Below are positions 7,855 through 15,996 of a stretch of 57,865 bases of DNA, piece after piece. Position numbers and translations under genes: made by a program. This DNA comes from a virus. A model generated the notes under the pieces. It worked only from the letters and a program-made list of their open reading frames with translations, had not been told where the DNA came from and did no database searches. The stretch's first letter is position 1. Each line of letters opens with the position of its first letter. The DNA is taken from the IMG/VR virus record IMGVR_UViG_3300024999_000121, positions 1 through 57,865 of that record; one strand, written 5' to 3'.

Positions 7855-9408
7855 GTGGCTATTTATGGCCTACAGGATGATGTCTTGGCCAATAAAGGGA
7901 AGAATGTTCAATTATATATTCCAGGGCAAACCAAGCTTACCGCGCAAGATATATTTCTCGGTGGCCCTGGAACAGGCGTAACAGATGAAATGATTGGGTC
8001 GGCCACAAGAGTACACGGCGAGTCGCCTGAAGATACTGCGTACGGATTAGAGCAATACCTAAACAGCATCGAGAATGGAACCTCAATGAATGCTGCGCCT
8101 GACCAACCCGACAGTTCAAGTTCAAGGACTTTTGGACTACAAGCAGACGTAGACGCAAACAAGGGGCGAAGCGTAAATCTTTATGTTCCGGGTAAAACCC
8201 AATTGTCGGCACGGGATGTATTCTTGGGCGGCACAGGTACAGGAGTTACGGATGAGCAGCTAAATGGGGCGCAGCGCATATTCGGGCAGGACGCTGTCGG
8301 TACTCGACAGGCCTACAATGAATATAGTGGTGATCTTTCGTCACAGACTCGGGCTGCTATAGCTCAAAATGCTGCGCCTAGGGTAGATTCAGACAGAGGT
8401 ATCCCAACACTGGCCCGTCAACAGATGGAAATAAATCAAGCCAAAGATATGGTAGACCTCCCGGTAAAGACATCCGTGGCAACCGGGAAATACCTCGGCA
8501 TGGATACGCTTGAGCAGAAAAAGTATGATGAAAAACTTAGGCAAGATGCGCTTGACGATGAATGGAAGCAGAAAAACTTTGACTACAGCATGTCGAAGGA
8601 TACTCTCGATAATAAGTATAAGTATGACGCATTGAATTCTGGTAATTACAGCGATGCTGAAAGCCGGAAGATTTCTCAACAAAATGCCAACGTGAATGAG
8701 TTGAATGTAACGGGTGAGTGGCCCAGTAGCGGAGGCGGCGCAAGTTCGGGCGAATATTCATCATCGATCAATAAGTACGCACAACAGTACGGAGTATCAC
8801 CCGGACTTATCAGTGCAGTTATTAACCAGGAGAGCGGAGGGAATCCTAGCGCAATCAGTTCCGCGGGAGCCAGCGGGATAATGCAACTTATGCCCGGTAC
8901 CGCGAGGGAGTTGGGGGTAACTGATACCTCTAGCGTTGATCAGAACATAATGGGCGGGACGAAATACCTTAGCCAACAACTGCAGAAATATGGAAACAAT
9001 GAATTAGCGTTGGCGGCTTATAATGCTGGACCTGGTGCTGTGGATAATGCTATTAGTAAGGCTGGAAGTAGGGATTGGACTGCTGTATCTCAATTCCTAC
9101 CGAGAGAAACGCAGGGTTACGTGCCGTCTATCTTAGGTAGCGTGAAAACAGCTCCGCTAAAAACCAAAAAGCCAGAACCATTTAGTGATACCGCCACCAA
9201 TAGTATGATGAACCAAATGAAAGGCGCATTGGCTGAAGGGGCGACTATTGATGATCTAATAGAGGACTTGGGTGTATATCAAAGTGATGGCACAGCAAGG
9301 CTCAGAAACTACGATAATAGTTTCCTTATGAATTGGCTTCAGTCACAGAAAGCCAAGACTGAGAGTCAAGCTGATGGATTAACAAAATCAGCATTCAAAC
9401 GGTGGTAG
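7855..9408 (+). CDS. Virion-associated lytic transglycosylase (SLT domain)
   Basis: About 517 residues from GTG 7855; AAAGGA at 7841-7846 is spaced for this start, with in-frame ATGs at 7846 and 7849 as alternatives. Residues about 305-425 are an SLT domain: INKYAQQYGVSPGLISAV, catalytic Glu in NQESGGNP (about 326), GIMQLMPGTA, and ALAAYNAGPGAV. The enzyme would cut peptidoglycan glycan strands during DNA entry. The N-terminus holds a duplicated unit of about 65 residues (about 4-68 and 93-157; FGLQxDVxANKG ... FLGGxGTGVTDE). Confidence 0.85.
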   Translation: MAIYGLQDDVLANKGKNVQLYIPGQTKLTAQDIFLGGPGTGVTDEMIGSATRVHGESPEDTAYGLEQYLNSIENGTSMNAAPDQPDSSSSRTFGLQADVDANKGRSVNLYVPGKTQLSARDVFLGGTGTGVTDEQLNGAQRIFGQDAVGTRQAYNEYSGDLSSQTRAAIAQNAAPRVDSDRGIPTLARQQMEINQAKDMVDLPVKTSVATGKYLGMDTLEQKKYDEKLRQDALDDEWKQKNFDYSMSKDTLDNKYKYDALNSGNYSDAESRKISQQNANVNELNVTGEWPSSGGGASSGEYSSSINKYAQQYGVSPGLISAVINQESGGNPSAISSAGASGIMQLMPGTARELGVTDTSSVDQNIMGGTKYLSQQLQKYGNNELALAAYNAGPGAVDNAISKAGSRDWTAVSQFLPRETQGYVPSILGSVKTAPLKTKKPEPFSDTATNSMMNQMKGALAEGATIDDLIEDLGVYQSDGTARLRNYDNSFLMNWLQSQKAKTESQADGLTKSAFKRW

Positions 9409-9426
9409 TATTAAGGGGGCGTTGCC

Positions 9427-12288
9427 GTGGCTTGGTTAAGCAATAGCACTCAATCGAAAACGAAATGGCTAAAGGACCCCGGATCTCTCCTGGAAGAAGA
9501 TGATTTTTCAACTGCTCAGAAATCCATGAGGACAGAGGTTAATAACAAAACCTCTGCACTGAGGTCAAGATCGTTGCCTGTGCCCGGGGAATCTGACGAT
9601 CGCAATTGGCTTGAGCGAAAGCTCAACACACCACAAGATACTGGGCTGCTCGGTGATGTCTTAGATGTTATTTCGCGCGGTCAGTATGCTTCGGCTAATG
9701 TGGCTAAAACATTGACTGATAGTAAAGATGATTCAATGGGAGATGTCGCAAGCTCTGCATACCGAGGACTAAGTGGGGAAGATAAAACTTCATACAGGGA
9801 TGTGTTGGAGCAATCGGGGATGGAGCGCGGTAAGCTACGCTCTGTATTGGGATTCGCTGGCGATACCTTACTCGACCCAACCACCTACCTAACTCTTGGG
9901 GTTGGCGCAGGGGCTAAGATTGGGGGCAAGGTGGCCGCTAAAGGATTAGGGAAGGTTATTCCCAAGGCACTAGGAAAAGAGGCCGTAGATCGCGGTGGAT
10001 TGAAGTTCATGGGAGCATCCCTTATCCCGGGTAGCGTCATCGAATCGGGGGCAGAAAAGATTGGCTTGAATAAAGTGGGTAACTTGCTCAGGGATTCTAA
10101 ACCAGTTCAAGTATTAGGCAAGGCTCTTGTGCCGAATTTCAGAGAAGCAGGAATGGATAAGGCGGCATGGGATGCGTTTGTCGATACAAAGAAAGGTTAT
10201 CAAAATTCCCTATCCTATGCTCAGAATAAGGCCGTGGATGACGCTATCAGTATGGCTGAGGGATTTACACCAGCAGAGAGAACTACAGCCTCACATGCCG
10301 TTCAGCACCCCTCTATGTACACAGGGGCAAGTGATAGAGTGAAGGAACTTGCCGACATGGCAAGCAAGTCGCTCAACGCTTCTGCGACAGAAGAGGTTGG
10401 GCTAGGATTACTAAAAACCCCAAGAGCTAACTACTTGCCGGGGATATATCCCGATAAAGAGAAGAAGTTCCTCGGGGGGATAATAAATAACCCGGGTATA
10501 AAAGCATCAATCGGAGGCCACGGAAAAGCTAAAACATATGACACCTTGGCGCAAGCTCAAAACGCAGGACTAAAACCGGAAACGGATATCGCTAAACTAG
10601 TTGGTTCTCGTCAAGTTGTATCGGCGCGAGCTGTCGAAACACAGAAATTTATCAACGAAACCTTAGAAAAGTATGGAACAAAGATTAATGCCAAGAATAT
10701 TGACAAGATTGATCCGAGTATGGGGGTTTATCTACCCAAGGGAAGTCTTGCCTTTTTCCCTGCCGGTACTGTCCCTGATGAGTTCTTGGAATTAGTTAAG
10801 GGTATGGGTAAGGAAGAAATGATCGAAGTCCCTGCCGGGGCAATCAGAAGTGGTATGCTTGTTTCGAAGAATGTCCCGGTATATGCCCTGCCTAAACAAA
10901 TAGCCGGGGAGCTAAACAATTTCAAGGCTTCGCAATCTGACGAGGGTAGCAAGGGTATACTGGGAGCATATGACAAAGCTTTAAATTTATGGAAGGGGTA
11001 TGCCACGGCCGTTAACCCTGGGTTCCATATTCGCAATGCTCAATCCAACGCCTTTCAGACCGCATTAAACAGTGGTAAGGAATTACTTAATTCTATGAAC
11101 CACGTTAGGGCATTAGGCGTAAACGCAACCGATCTACCCCTTATCGGAAAGAAGGTATCTGACAAAACGATTGATGTCGGCGGAAAAAAGATGACTCTCG
11201 CTAAAACTAAAGAGTTGATGAAGAAAGAAGGAGTCATTGGTTCGGGGTGGTTCGGCTCGGATATACCCGGATACATCGAAAAGAAACTTGATGCAGGGAT
11301 AAAAGGTAATCTATCCCCTCAACTTCTGAATCCATTATCTCAAAATAACGCATTAATTAAAGCAGGAAGAACCGTAGGTACTGGGGTAGAGAATCAGGCC
11401 CGGGCATTCAACTTCCTTTCTGAACTAAGGAAAACTGGTGACGTAAAGCAATCCGCAAAGACTGTAGATAAAACACTCTTCGATTATAGGGATGTTACGC
11501 CTTTTGAGAAGAATGTCCTAAAGAGAACAGTTCCCTTCTATACATGGTTGCGGAAAAACGTCCCGCTACAGGCTGAGAACTTAATCAGGACTCCTGGTAA
11601 ATATGCGGCAACTCAAAAGGCACTCAACGGGGTTAGGGATCTCTCTGAACCTGTTAACGAAAAGAATATGCCCGAGTATATGGACAATCCAAATTGGGTC
11701 AAGACCCCACTTGAACAGGGTGGAAATCCTATGTACTGGAATGCTAATCTACCGATCGGAGACTTGGAGAAGTTGAATCCTGCTCAAATCGGAAAAACTG
11801 CACTTAGTTCGTTATCCCCGTTACTCAAGGCCCCGCTAGAACTAGGATTCAATCAGAATACTTTCTTTGGTGATAAGATCGAGAAATATCCCGGAGAAAT
11901 GAAAAAGGCACCCGGGTATGTTCCTGACCTACCGGATGCCGTTGTTAAGCTATTGGGCGCACAATACGGAGTAAGCAAAGAGGGAGTAGAGGAATTACAG
12001 GTCCCGGCAGGCGTTAGGTATATGATGTCGCAAGTTCCTTTTATGGAGAATGTATCTAAGTCTCTTGATCTAAAAGGTGATAAGAAGTTCAACCAGCTAC
12101 TCACCTTCTTGATGGGGGCGAAAATAACTCCATTCGACGCAAAGAAAGCAGAGATGAATGCGCTATATGACCAAAGGGATGCACTTCGGGCAGCGTTTGA
12201 TAAATACCAAACTCAAGGGTTGCTGGAATCTGATGAAGAATTAGCTAAGGCTAAGAAGAAAAAAAAGGGAACGAGTTGGCTAAAATAA
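9427..12288 (+). CDS. Large internal/ejection-type virion protein
   Basis: A 953-residue protein from GTG after TAAGGGGG. Near 142-175 there is a Gly/Ala/Lys-rich hydrophobic stretch (LGVGAGAKIGGKVAAKGLGK). The C-terminal half has FDYRDVTPFEKNVLKRTVPFYTWLRKN, reminiscent of the LPD38-type segment found in large polyvalent phage proteins. It ends in a lysine run. Size and position after the transglycosylase gene suggest it is packaged in the head and ejected with DNA. The LPD38 comparison is from memory of the motif and needs a profile search. Confidence 0.55.
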   Translation: MAWLSNSTQSKTKWLKDPGSLLEEDDFSTAQKSMRTEVNNKTSALRSRSLPVPGESDDRNWLERKLNTPQDTGLLGDVLDVISRGQYASANVAKTLTDSKDDSMGDVASSAYRGLSGEDKTSYRDVLEQSGMERGKLRSVLGFAGDTLLDPTTYLTLGVGAGAKIGGKVAAKGLGKVIPKALGKEAVDRGGLKFMGASLIPGSVIESGAEKIGLNKVGNLLRDSKPVQVLGKALVPNFREAGMDKAAWDAFVDTKKGYQNSLSYAQNKAVDDAISMAEGFTPAERTTASHAVQHPSMYTGASDRVKELADMASKSLNASATEEVGLGLLKTPRANYLPGIYPDKEKKFLGGIINNPGIKASIGGHGKAKTYDTLAQAQNAGLKPETDIAKLVGSRQVVSARAVETQKFINETLEKYGTKINAKNIDKIDPSMGVYLPKGSLAFFPAGTVPDEFLELVKGMGKEEMIEVPAGAIRSGMLVSKNVPVYALPKQIAGELNNFKASQSDEGSKGILGAYDKALNLWKGYATAVNPGFHIRNAQSNAFQTALNSGKELLNSMNHVRALGVNATDLPLIGKKVSDKTIDVGGKKMTLAKTKELMKKEGVIGSGWFGSDIPGYIEKKLDAGIKGNLSPQLLNPLSQNNALIKAGRTVGTGVENQARAFNFLSELRKTGDVKQSAKTVDKTLFDYRDVTPFEKNVLKRTVPFYTWLRKNVPLQAENLIRTPGKYAATQKALNGVRDLSEPVNEKNMPEYMDNPNWVKTPLEQGGNPMYWNANLPIGDLEKLNPAQIGKTALSSLSPLLKAPLELGFNQNTFFGDKIEKYPGEMKKAPGYVPDLPDAVVKLLGAQYGVSKEGVEELQVPAGVRYMMSQVPFMENVSKSLDLKGDKKFNQLLTFLMGAKITPFDAKKAEMNALYDQRDALRAAFDKYQTQGLLESDEELAKAKKKKKGTSWLK

Positions 12289-12290
12289 AG

Positions 12291-12316
12291 GCAAGGAGCA
12301 TTTTACTCCTTGCTTC
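12291..12316. terminator. Bidirectional terminator
   Basis: GCAAGGAG and CTCCTTGC form an 8-bp stem with loop CATTTTA, followed by TTCTTT and preceded by A-rich sequence. It separates the rightward virion genes from converging leftward genes. Confidence 0.75.
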
Positions 12317-12527
12317 TTTCTAGGCTATATTGAGCATTGTCTAAAATTGTTTTTGCGTACTCGATTTGTTTTTTATCGGATGAACTTAGTAATTGCCTTG
12401 CTTCAACGATCGAGCCCCTTAGATTTCCGATGTCCTTCAGATAGCCTTGGATAACCTTGTATCCTATTCCGCAATAGAAAATAGTCATTACGACAATCGT
12501 GGTAAAGATTGCTTCTGACTTTTTCAA
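12303..12527 (-). CDS. Small membrane protein with coiled-coil tail
   Basis: A 74-residue leftward protein with TTG start and AAGGAGT about ten bases upstream. One N-terminal membrane span (IFTTIVVMTIFYCGIGYKVI) is followed by a charged helix (SIVEARQLLSSSDKKQIEYAK). It lies beside the secreted-protein pair in a leftward block away from virion genes, suggesting expression in the lysogen. Superinfection exclusion is one possibility; function is not shown by sequence. Confidence 0.5.
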   Translation of the reverse strand: MKKSEAIFTTIVVMTIFYCGIGYKVIQGYLKDIGNLRGSIVEARQLLSSSDKKQIEYAKTILDNAQYSLERSKE

Positions 12528-12642
12528 TTAGCATCACTCCTTAATTTGTATCCTGTTAAATAAACACAAGCACAGAACAATACCACAACAATACTCTATC
12601 ATAATACTAAGTCTATTATCTAACAACTCACCCTAATATAAA

Positions 12643-12666
12643 AGAGCAGGGTCAATTCCCTGCTCT
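12643..12666 (-). terminator. Terminator of the secreted-protein pair
   Basis: AGAGCAGGG and CCCTGCTCT form a 9-bp stem with a 6-base loop. On the minus strand it follows the 12681 gene and is succeeded by a T-rich TTTATATT tract. Confidence 0.7.
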
Positions 12667-12680
12667 ATCTTTATGCTCTT

Positions 12681-13397
12681 TTATGGAACCAAACTTAACG
12701 CCTGTAGTTGAGCTATTGCCACATCATCCTTTAACGATCCGTGTAGAACCTGCGTTGCGATACTGTTGTACTGTTTTGCTTTTAAACCTAACCCCGGGCC
12801 CTGCATGATCATCCCTTGAACTATTCGTTTAAATGTAGCATTTGATTCATACTTCAGCTTATGAATCTGCAACTCGATAATTAGGTTGCTGATTCTAGCG
12901 TTGATGGTTAACGTCGACCCAACAGGAGCCACAATCTCTTGCGCTCTCATGGCTGCAATTTGATCCGACTTACTAGGTTTCAATGTTGTTGCCTTAACTT
13001 TTTTAGTAAAAGAAGACATGTAGCCATCCTTTACGGAACAGACCATAAAGTACATCGTAGTGCTAGGTTGTATGCCATAGGCATTAGCTGAATAATCTCC
13101 ATTCCATGCAAAATCATTTGTGCCGTCCGAGTTGGTGAGCAGAGTGAAGGCCCCGTCCTTGTCGTAACAATGATAAACTAGGTAGTAATCCGCGCCCACA
13201 ACCTTACTCCATCCTATCTTTATCTGACTACTAGATACGGCTTTTGCCTTTACCGTTTTTGGTGCTTTAGTGTCTACTAATTCAATCCGAGGTGAATTAG
13301 TTTGCGTTGTATTCACTGGTATTTCTCCTGCCATAACGGGCAACGTAAGCACTACGACCATCATTATAGCCAAGACCACCGATTTAATTTTTTTCAT
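12681..13397 (-). CDS. Secreted Fn3-type protein with a shared C-terminal domain
   Basis: A 238-residue protein. Residues 1-24 are a signal peptide (KKIKSVVLAIMMVVVLTLPVMAGE). About 45-140 look like a fibronectin type III domain (APKTVKAKAVSSSQIKIGWSKV ... YYLVY ... TMYFMVCSV). The last 85 residues closely match the C-terminal part of the upstream neighbour, sharing LQIHKLK, a Lys-Ala-(K/R)-(Q/R)-(Y/F)-N block and AQLQALSLV. It is leftward, opposite to virion genes, so a secreted lysogenic-conversion product is likely. No catalytic motif is visible. Confidence 0.7.
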   Translation of the reverse strand: MKKIKSVVLAIMMVVVLTLPVMAGEIPVNTTQTNSPRIELVDTKAPKTVKAKAVSSSQIKIGWSKVVGADYYLVYHCYDKDGAFTLLTNSDGTNDFAWNGDYSANAYGIQPSTTMYFMVCSVKDGYMSSFTKKVKATTLKPSKSDQIAAMRAQEIVAPVGSTLTINARISNLIIELQIHKLKYESNATFKRIVQGMIMQGPGLGLKAKQYNSIATQVLHGSLKDDVAIAQLQALSLVP

Positions 13398-13415
13398 TCC
13401 TTCACCTCTTTCCCC

Positions 13416-13793
13416 CTATTGAACCAAGCTCAATGCCTGCAATTGGTCTATAGCCTCGTCGTCGGTCATAAATCCATACGAGGACATGAGTGCTATGCAA
13501 TTAAATCTCCTAGCCTTTAGGGTTAGCGTGTCGCCATCCGAAAACATTAAGCCTTGGGCTATTTGGGCGAATGTAGAATCCGACTCAACCTTCAACTTGT
13601 GTATTTGCAACTCGGTGGTCAGGTTAAATATCCTAGCGTCAAGGGTGATCATGCCAAACATTTCAAGAGAACGTACATCGGCAATTTCTTGGGCCATAGT
13701 GGCAGCATCAGTTGTCTCTTCTGCTAATACGGGTAACGTGAACATTAGGGTTAGCGTCATGGCTAATATCAACGACTTGATTAATTTTTTCAT
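13416..13793 (-). CDS. Secreted small protein, paralogue of the 12681 gene
   Basis: A 125-residue protein with a signal peptide (LIKSLILAMTLTLMFTLPVLA, cut near AEE). The mature part corresponds to the C-terminal domain of the downstream gene: AQEIA, ITLDARIFNLTTELQIHKLK, LTLKARRFN, IDQLQALSLV. It precedes the paralogue by 18 bases in one operon and lacks the Fn3 domain. Both probably act outside the cell or at the envelope. The shared domain is not one I recognise. Confidence 0.7.
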   Translation of the reverse strand: MKKLIKSLILAMTLTLMFTLPVLAEETTDAATMAQEIADVRSLEMFGMITLDARIFNLTTELQIHKLKVESDSTFAQIAQGLMFSDGDTLTLKARRFNCIALMSSYGFMTDDEAIDQLQALSLVQ

Positions 13794-13877
13794 TTTCTTC
13801 CCCCTCTAAATTTTCCCACCATCATACCACGTTACTTCTGCGAAATTTAACGTAAAATGGAACAAGGAATAAAATTA

Positions 13878-13904
13878 CTTTACAGCAATTGTCTTTATGT
13901 AAAG
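13878..13904. promoter_or_regulatory. Inverted repeat in the divergent control region
   Basis: CTTTACA (13878-13884) and TGTAAAG (13898-13904) face each other between the leftward secreted-protein genes and the rightward leader RNA. Similar TTTACAT...ATGTAAAG arms occur at the XRE repressor promoter (24903-24928). A repressor operator is likely. On the minus strand a TGGTATGAT extended -10 lies near 13820-13830. Confidence 0.5.
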
Positions 13905-13928
13905 TGATATTCGTGGTACACTATTAAA

Positions 13929-14066
13929 ACTAAGGCTTGGCTAGACTGATCATCTAGCGACAGACGCCCCTTGTCCGGGCGGCCTTAGTATACGGACAAA
14001 TCCCAATGACAAGGGGTGCTAACGTTGCACCTAAGAAGACAGGTATCGTAATGATGCCTGTCTTTT
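13929..14066 (+). ncRNA. Structured leader RNA with terminator, unknown class
   Basis: P1 pairs ACTAAGGC (13929-13936) with GCCTTAGT (13982-13989). P2 pairs GCTAGA (13940) with TCTAGC (13953) around a 7-base loop. P3 pairs CGCCC (13965) with GGGCG (13977) around CTTGTCC. The P3 loop TTGTCC can form a 6-bp pseudoknot with GGACAA (13994-13999), or CCCCTTGTC (13967-13975) can instead pair over 9 bp with GACAAGGGG (14008-14016). A GGTGC/GCACC hairpin and an AAGACAGG/CCTGTCTT terminator with TTTT follow, 26 bases before the next ATG. It looks like a switchable attenuator. It does not match a riboswitch class I know. Confidence 0.6.
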
Positions 14067-14091
14067 CCTATTCCCATCTAGGAGGTGCAAA

Positions 14092-14508
14092 ATGTGGTCA
14101 AAACTTACTTACTTCCTCAAAGAAAAAGAACAAACTCCACTCGATAACCATAACGAAAGCACTCGTTCATGGTCCAAGGGTTACCGAAAGGCCTTTACTG
14201 AAACATGCGAATTCGTATCAAAGATAAAACAGAGAGATAACAAGCCTCTAATTATCGGCATACTCACGGTAACCCTCATGCTCTCTGCTCTCCTTGTTCT
14301 CTACATCCGGGATGCTCCGGCCAAGATAGACGTCAACTCTGCAAGTGTACAGGCATTGGAGTCTCTACCAGACATTGGACCTGTATTGGCCGAGAGGATT
14401 ATTGATGGTAGACCATATCATGATATCGAGGAATTAGATCGGGTAAAGGGTATCGGCCCAGCGACCATTGATGCGATTAAGGATAAGGCGACAGCGAAGG
14501 AGTGGTAA
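14092..14508 (+). CDS. Membrane-anchored helix-hairpin-helix (ComEA-like) protein
   Basis: A 138-residue protein from ATG after GGAGGTGC. A cytoplasmic N-terminus with basic residues is followed by one membrane span at about 55-73 (LIIGILTVTLMLSALLVLYI). Residues about 78-138 are two helix-hairpin-helix motifs (IDVNSASVQALESLPDIGPVLA; LDRVKGIGPATIDAI) like the DNA-binding part of ComEA. The HhH part would lie outside the membrane. It overlaps the region before a BhlA-like holin gene. The role in a phage is unclear. Confidence 0.7.
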   Translation: MWSKLTYFLKEKEQTPLDNHNESTRSWSKGYRKAFTETCEFVSKIKQRDNKPLIIGILTVTLMLSALLVLYIRDAPAKIDVNSASVQALESLPDIGPVLAERIIDGRPYHDIEELDRVKGIGPATIDAIKDKATAKEW

Positions 14509-14510
14509 AC

Positions 14511-14738
14511 GTGGAGAGCTTAATAAAGTATGGAATTGACAATAACATCATTTTTCTATCCCTCTTCGTAATGTCAATAGGCGGGTTATCCTGGCTTATA
14601 AAATGGATACTCCATACCAACGATGAAAGAGAAGGACGATATATCACAACAATTGAGAAGTTATCAGATAACCTTGAGGTTGTTAATGACGTTCGTACTT
14701 CTGTAGAAAGAATCGAGCGAAAACTAGAATCAAGATAG
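14511..14738 (+). CDS. BhlA/UviB-type holin-like protein
   Basis: 75 residues if started at GTG 14511, which is spaced nine bases from GAAGGAG; an in-frame GTG at 14502 is the alternative. One membrane span (IIFLSLFVMSIGGLSWLIKWIL) is followed by a charged helix (NDEREGRYITTIEKLSDNLE), the layout of the BhlA/UviB group. It lies directly before the amidase region, fitting a lysis role. Confidence 0.7.
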   Translation: MESLIKYGIDNNIIFLSLFVMSIGGLSWLIKWILHTNDEREGRYITTIEKLSDNLEVVNDVRTSVERIERKLESR

Positions 14739-14754
14739 AAAGGGATGGTTAATC

Positions 14755-14874
14755 ATGGCTTACCAAATATCAGAACAACTACTTAAGCTTAATCGTCCGG
14801 GTAGTATTAGCCATTCTCCAACAATTTCAAGATGTATGTCTCTAATATTTCTTGAACACTTGTTTTGTGCTTAA
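14755..14874 (+). pseudogene. 5' remnant of an amidase gene
   Basis: The first 16 codons (MAYQISEQLLKLNRPG) with a good ribosome binding site match the start of the intact amidase at 15997 (PYKMSEQLIKYNRS). After 14802 similarity ends and the frame runs to a stop at 14872. It looks like the old start of an amidase gene cut off by the nuclease cassette that follows. The nucleotide difference from the intact copy suggests allele replacement rather than a simple insertion. Confidence 0.7.
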
Positions 14875-14941
14875 TAGCGTAGATCAGTAGTTGCTGAGAT
14901 ACTTCTTCATCCAGCCTGAATGCAATTTGTTTCTTAGCCAT
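14807..14941 (-). CDS. Ribbon-helix-helix (Arc/CopG-type) repressor of the nuclease cassette
   Basis: A 44-residue leftward protein from ATG at 14941 with GCAAGGAGGC upstream. KKQIAFRLDEEVSQQLLIYAI is a beta-strand then helix and TSVQEILETYI a second helix, the RHH fold. It is divergent from the nuclease gene and the gap holds tandem 8-base repeats that fit an RHH operator. It would repress the nuclease and itself. Its 3' end runs up to the amidase remnant. Confidence 0.75.
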   Translation of the reverse strand: MAKKQIAFRLDEEVSQQLLIYAIKHKTSVQEILETYILKLLENG

Positions 14942-14955
14942 AAGTGTATGCCTCC

Positions 14956-14992
14956 TTGCTATTTATATGATATCATGATATAATGACATCAT
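14956..14992 (+). promoter_or_regulatory. Nuclease promoter with 8-bp tandem operator
   Basis: TTGCTA (14956-14961) and TATAAT (14978-14983) are spaced by 16. Overlapping them are three 8-base units, ATGATATC, ATGATATA and ATGACATC (14967-14990), one a perfect ATGATATCAT palindrome. This is the expected kind of site for cooperative RHH dimers. Confidence 0.65.
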
Positions 14993-15017
14993 AACATATA
15001 AGGGGGGAAAAAGCAAT

Positions 15018-15962
15018 TTGGGCGGTAAAAAGAAAAAGACACACGAAGAATTTGTGAAAGAAGTATATAGCCTAGCTGGTGATGGATATACAGTGTTGGG
15101 GCAATATATTAACACAACCACAAAAGTATTAATACGACATAATACATGTGGATCTGAATATCTAGTTTTTCCCAGAAGTGTATTCCGTGGTAGTGGATGT
15201 ATGAAATGTTTCGGCAACATAAAGAAAACAACACAGCAGGTTAGGGGAATTATACAGGATCTTGTTGGTTCTGAATATTCACTAATTGGCGAATATTCAG
15301 GGGCTAATGAAAAGATGGAGTTCATACACAATGCCTGCATGAAAAACTTTTTCATGTCTTATGGTGCTTTTGTGAATCACAACCATAGATGCCCAAACTG
15401 TATGAAAAACAAGACTATTAGCGATACTGAATTTACTGAACGCGTTCTTGAATTGGGTAATGGGGAGTATACTGTTTTGGGCAAATTCGTAAATACAAAA
15501 ACAAAAGTTAAGGTAAAACACGTCATAAAGGGATGCGGATACGAATGGAGTGTATTACCTGATTCGTTTTTAAATAAGCAAAGCAGGTGTCCAAAGTGTA
15601 ATGAATCTAAGGGCGAAAGAAGGATCCATGAAATATTAACCAGCAAAGGCATGCCATATAATGAACAGCACGTCTTCGCTGGTTTAGTGGGGGTTGGTGG
15701 TGGATTACTAAAATTTGACGCTTCAGTATTTAAGGATAAGGAAAAGCGCACTTTGTGGTTTTTGATTGAATTTGATGGCATACAACATCTTAGATGGGTT
15801 AAAGGATTTTATACAGAAGAAAACTTTATCAAGCTTCAGTATCACGATAAATTAAAAGATAATTACTGCTTAAAGTACGGCATCCCCCTTCTACGCATAT
15901 CATATCAAGCGTCAAATACCATAGAGGAAACACTTACTAAATTTATTAAGGAACTGTCCTAG
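15018..15962 (+). CDS. Free-standing homing endonuclease, Vsr/EDxHD-like, with zinc-binding repeats
   Basis: A 314-residue protein from TTG after AGGGGGG. The N-terminal two thirds hold three repeats, each ending in a Cys pair: (V/L/I)xxH(N)xC/G...GSGCMKC, ...HRCPNC and ...SRCPKC, preceded by (Y)TVLGQ/K(Y/F)xNTxTKVxxxH. The C-terminus has ESKGERRIHEIL, then EFDGIQHLRW and YHDKLKDNYCLKYGIPLLRISY, the E-D-x-H-D arrangement of Vsr-fold nucleases. It likely cuts amidase alleles lacking the cassette. Its own RHH repressor is divergent. Confidence 0.75.
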   Translation: MGGKKKKTHEEFVKEVYSLAGDGYTVLGQYINTTTKVLIRHNTCGSEYLVFPRSVFRGSGCMKCFGNIKKTTQQVRGIIQDLVGSEYSLIGEYSGANEKMEFIHNACMKNFFMSYGAFVNHNHRCPNCMKNKTISDTEFTERVLELGNGEYTVLGKFVNTKTKVKVKHVIKGCGYEWSVLPDSFLNKQSRCPKCNESKGERRIHEILTSKGMPYNEQHVFAGLVGVGGGLLKFDASVFKDKEKRTLWFLIEFDGIQHLRWVKGFYTEENFIKLQYHDKLKDNYCLKYGIPLLRISYQASNTIEETLTKFIKELS

Positions 15963-15979
15963 GGAGACGGTTCTTTTTT
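15951..15979 (+). terminator. Terminator overlapping the nuclease stop codon
   Basis: GAACTGTC and GACGGTTC form an 8-bp stem (one G-U pair) around a loop containing the TAG stop, followed by six T. It insulates the amidase from the nuclease transcript. Confidence 0.75.
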
Positions 15980-15996
15980 ATATGGAGGATGAATTA

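Noticed and set aside
13940-13964. CTGATCA loop as a hammerhead ribozyme core
   Set aside because: The core needs CTGANGA and a GAAA partner; the sixth base differs and no GAAA strand is in place.
13929-14066. Known riboswitch (c-di-GMP, purine, guanidine, fluoride) or pistol ribozyme
   Set aside because: None of their conserved bases appear, although stem lengths are partly similar to the purine type and a loop pseudoknot exists.
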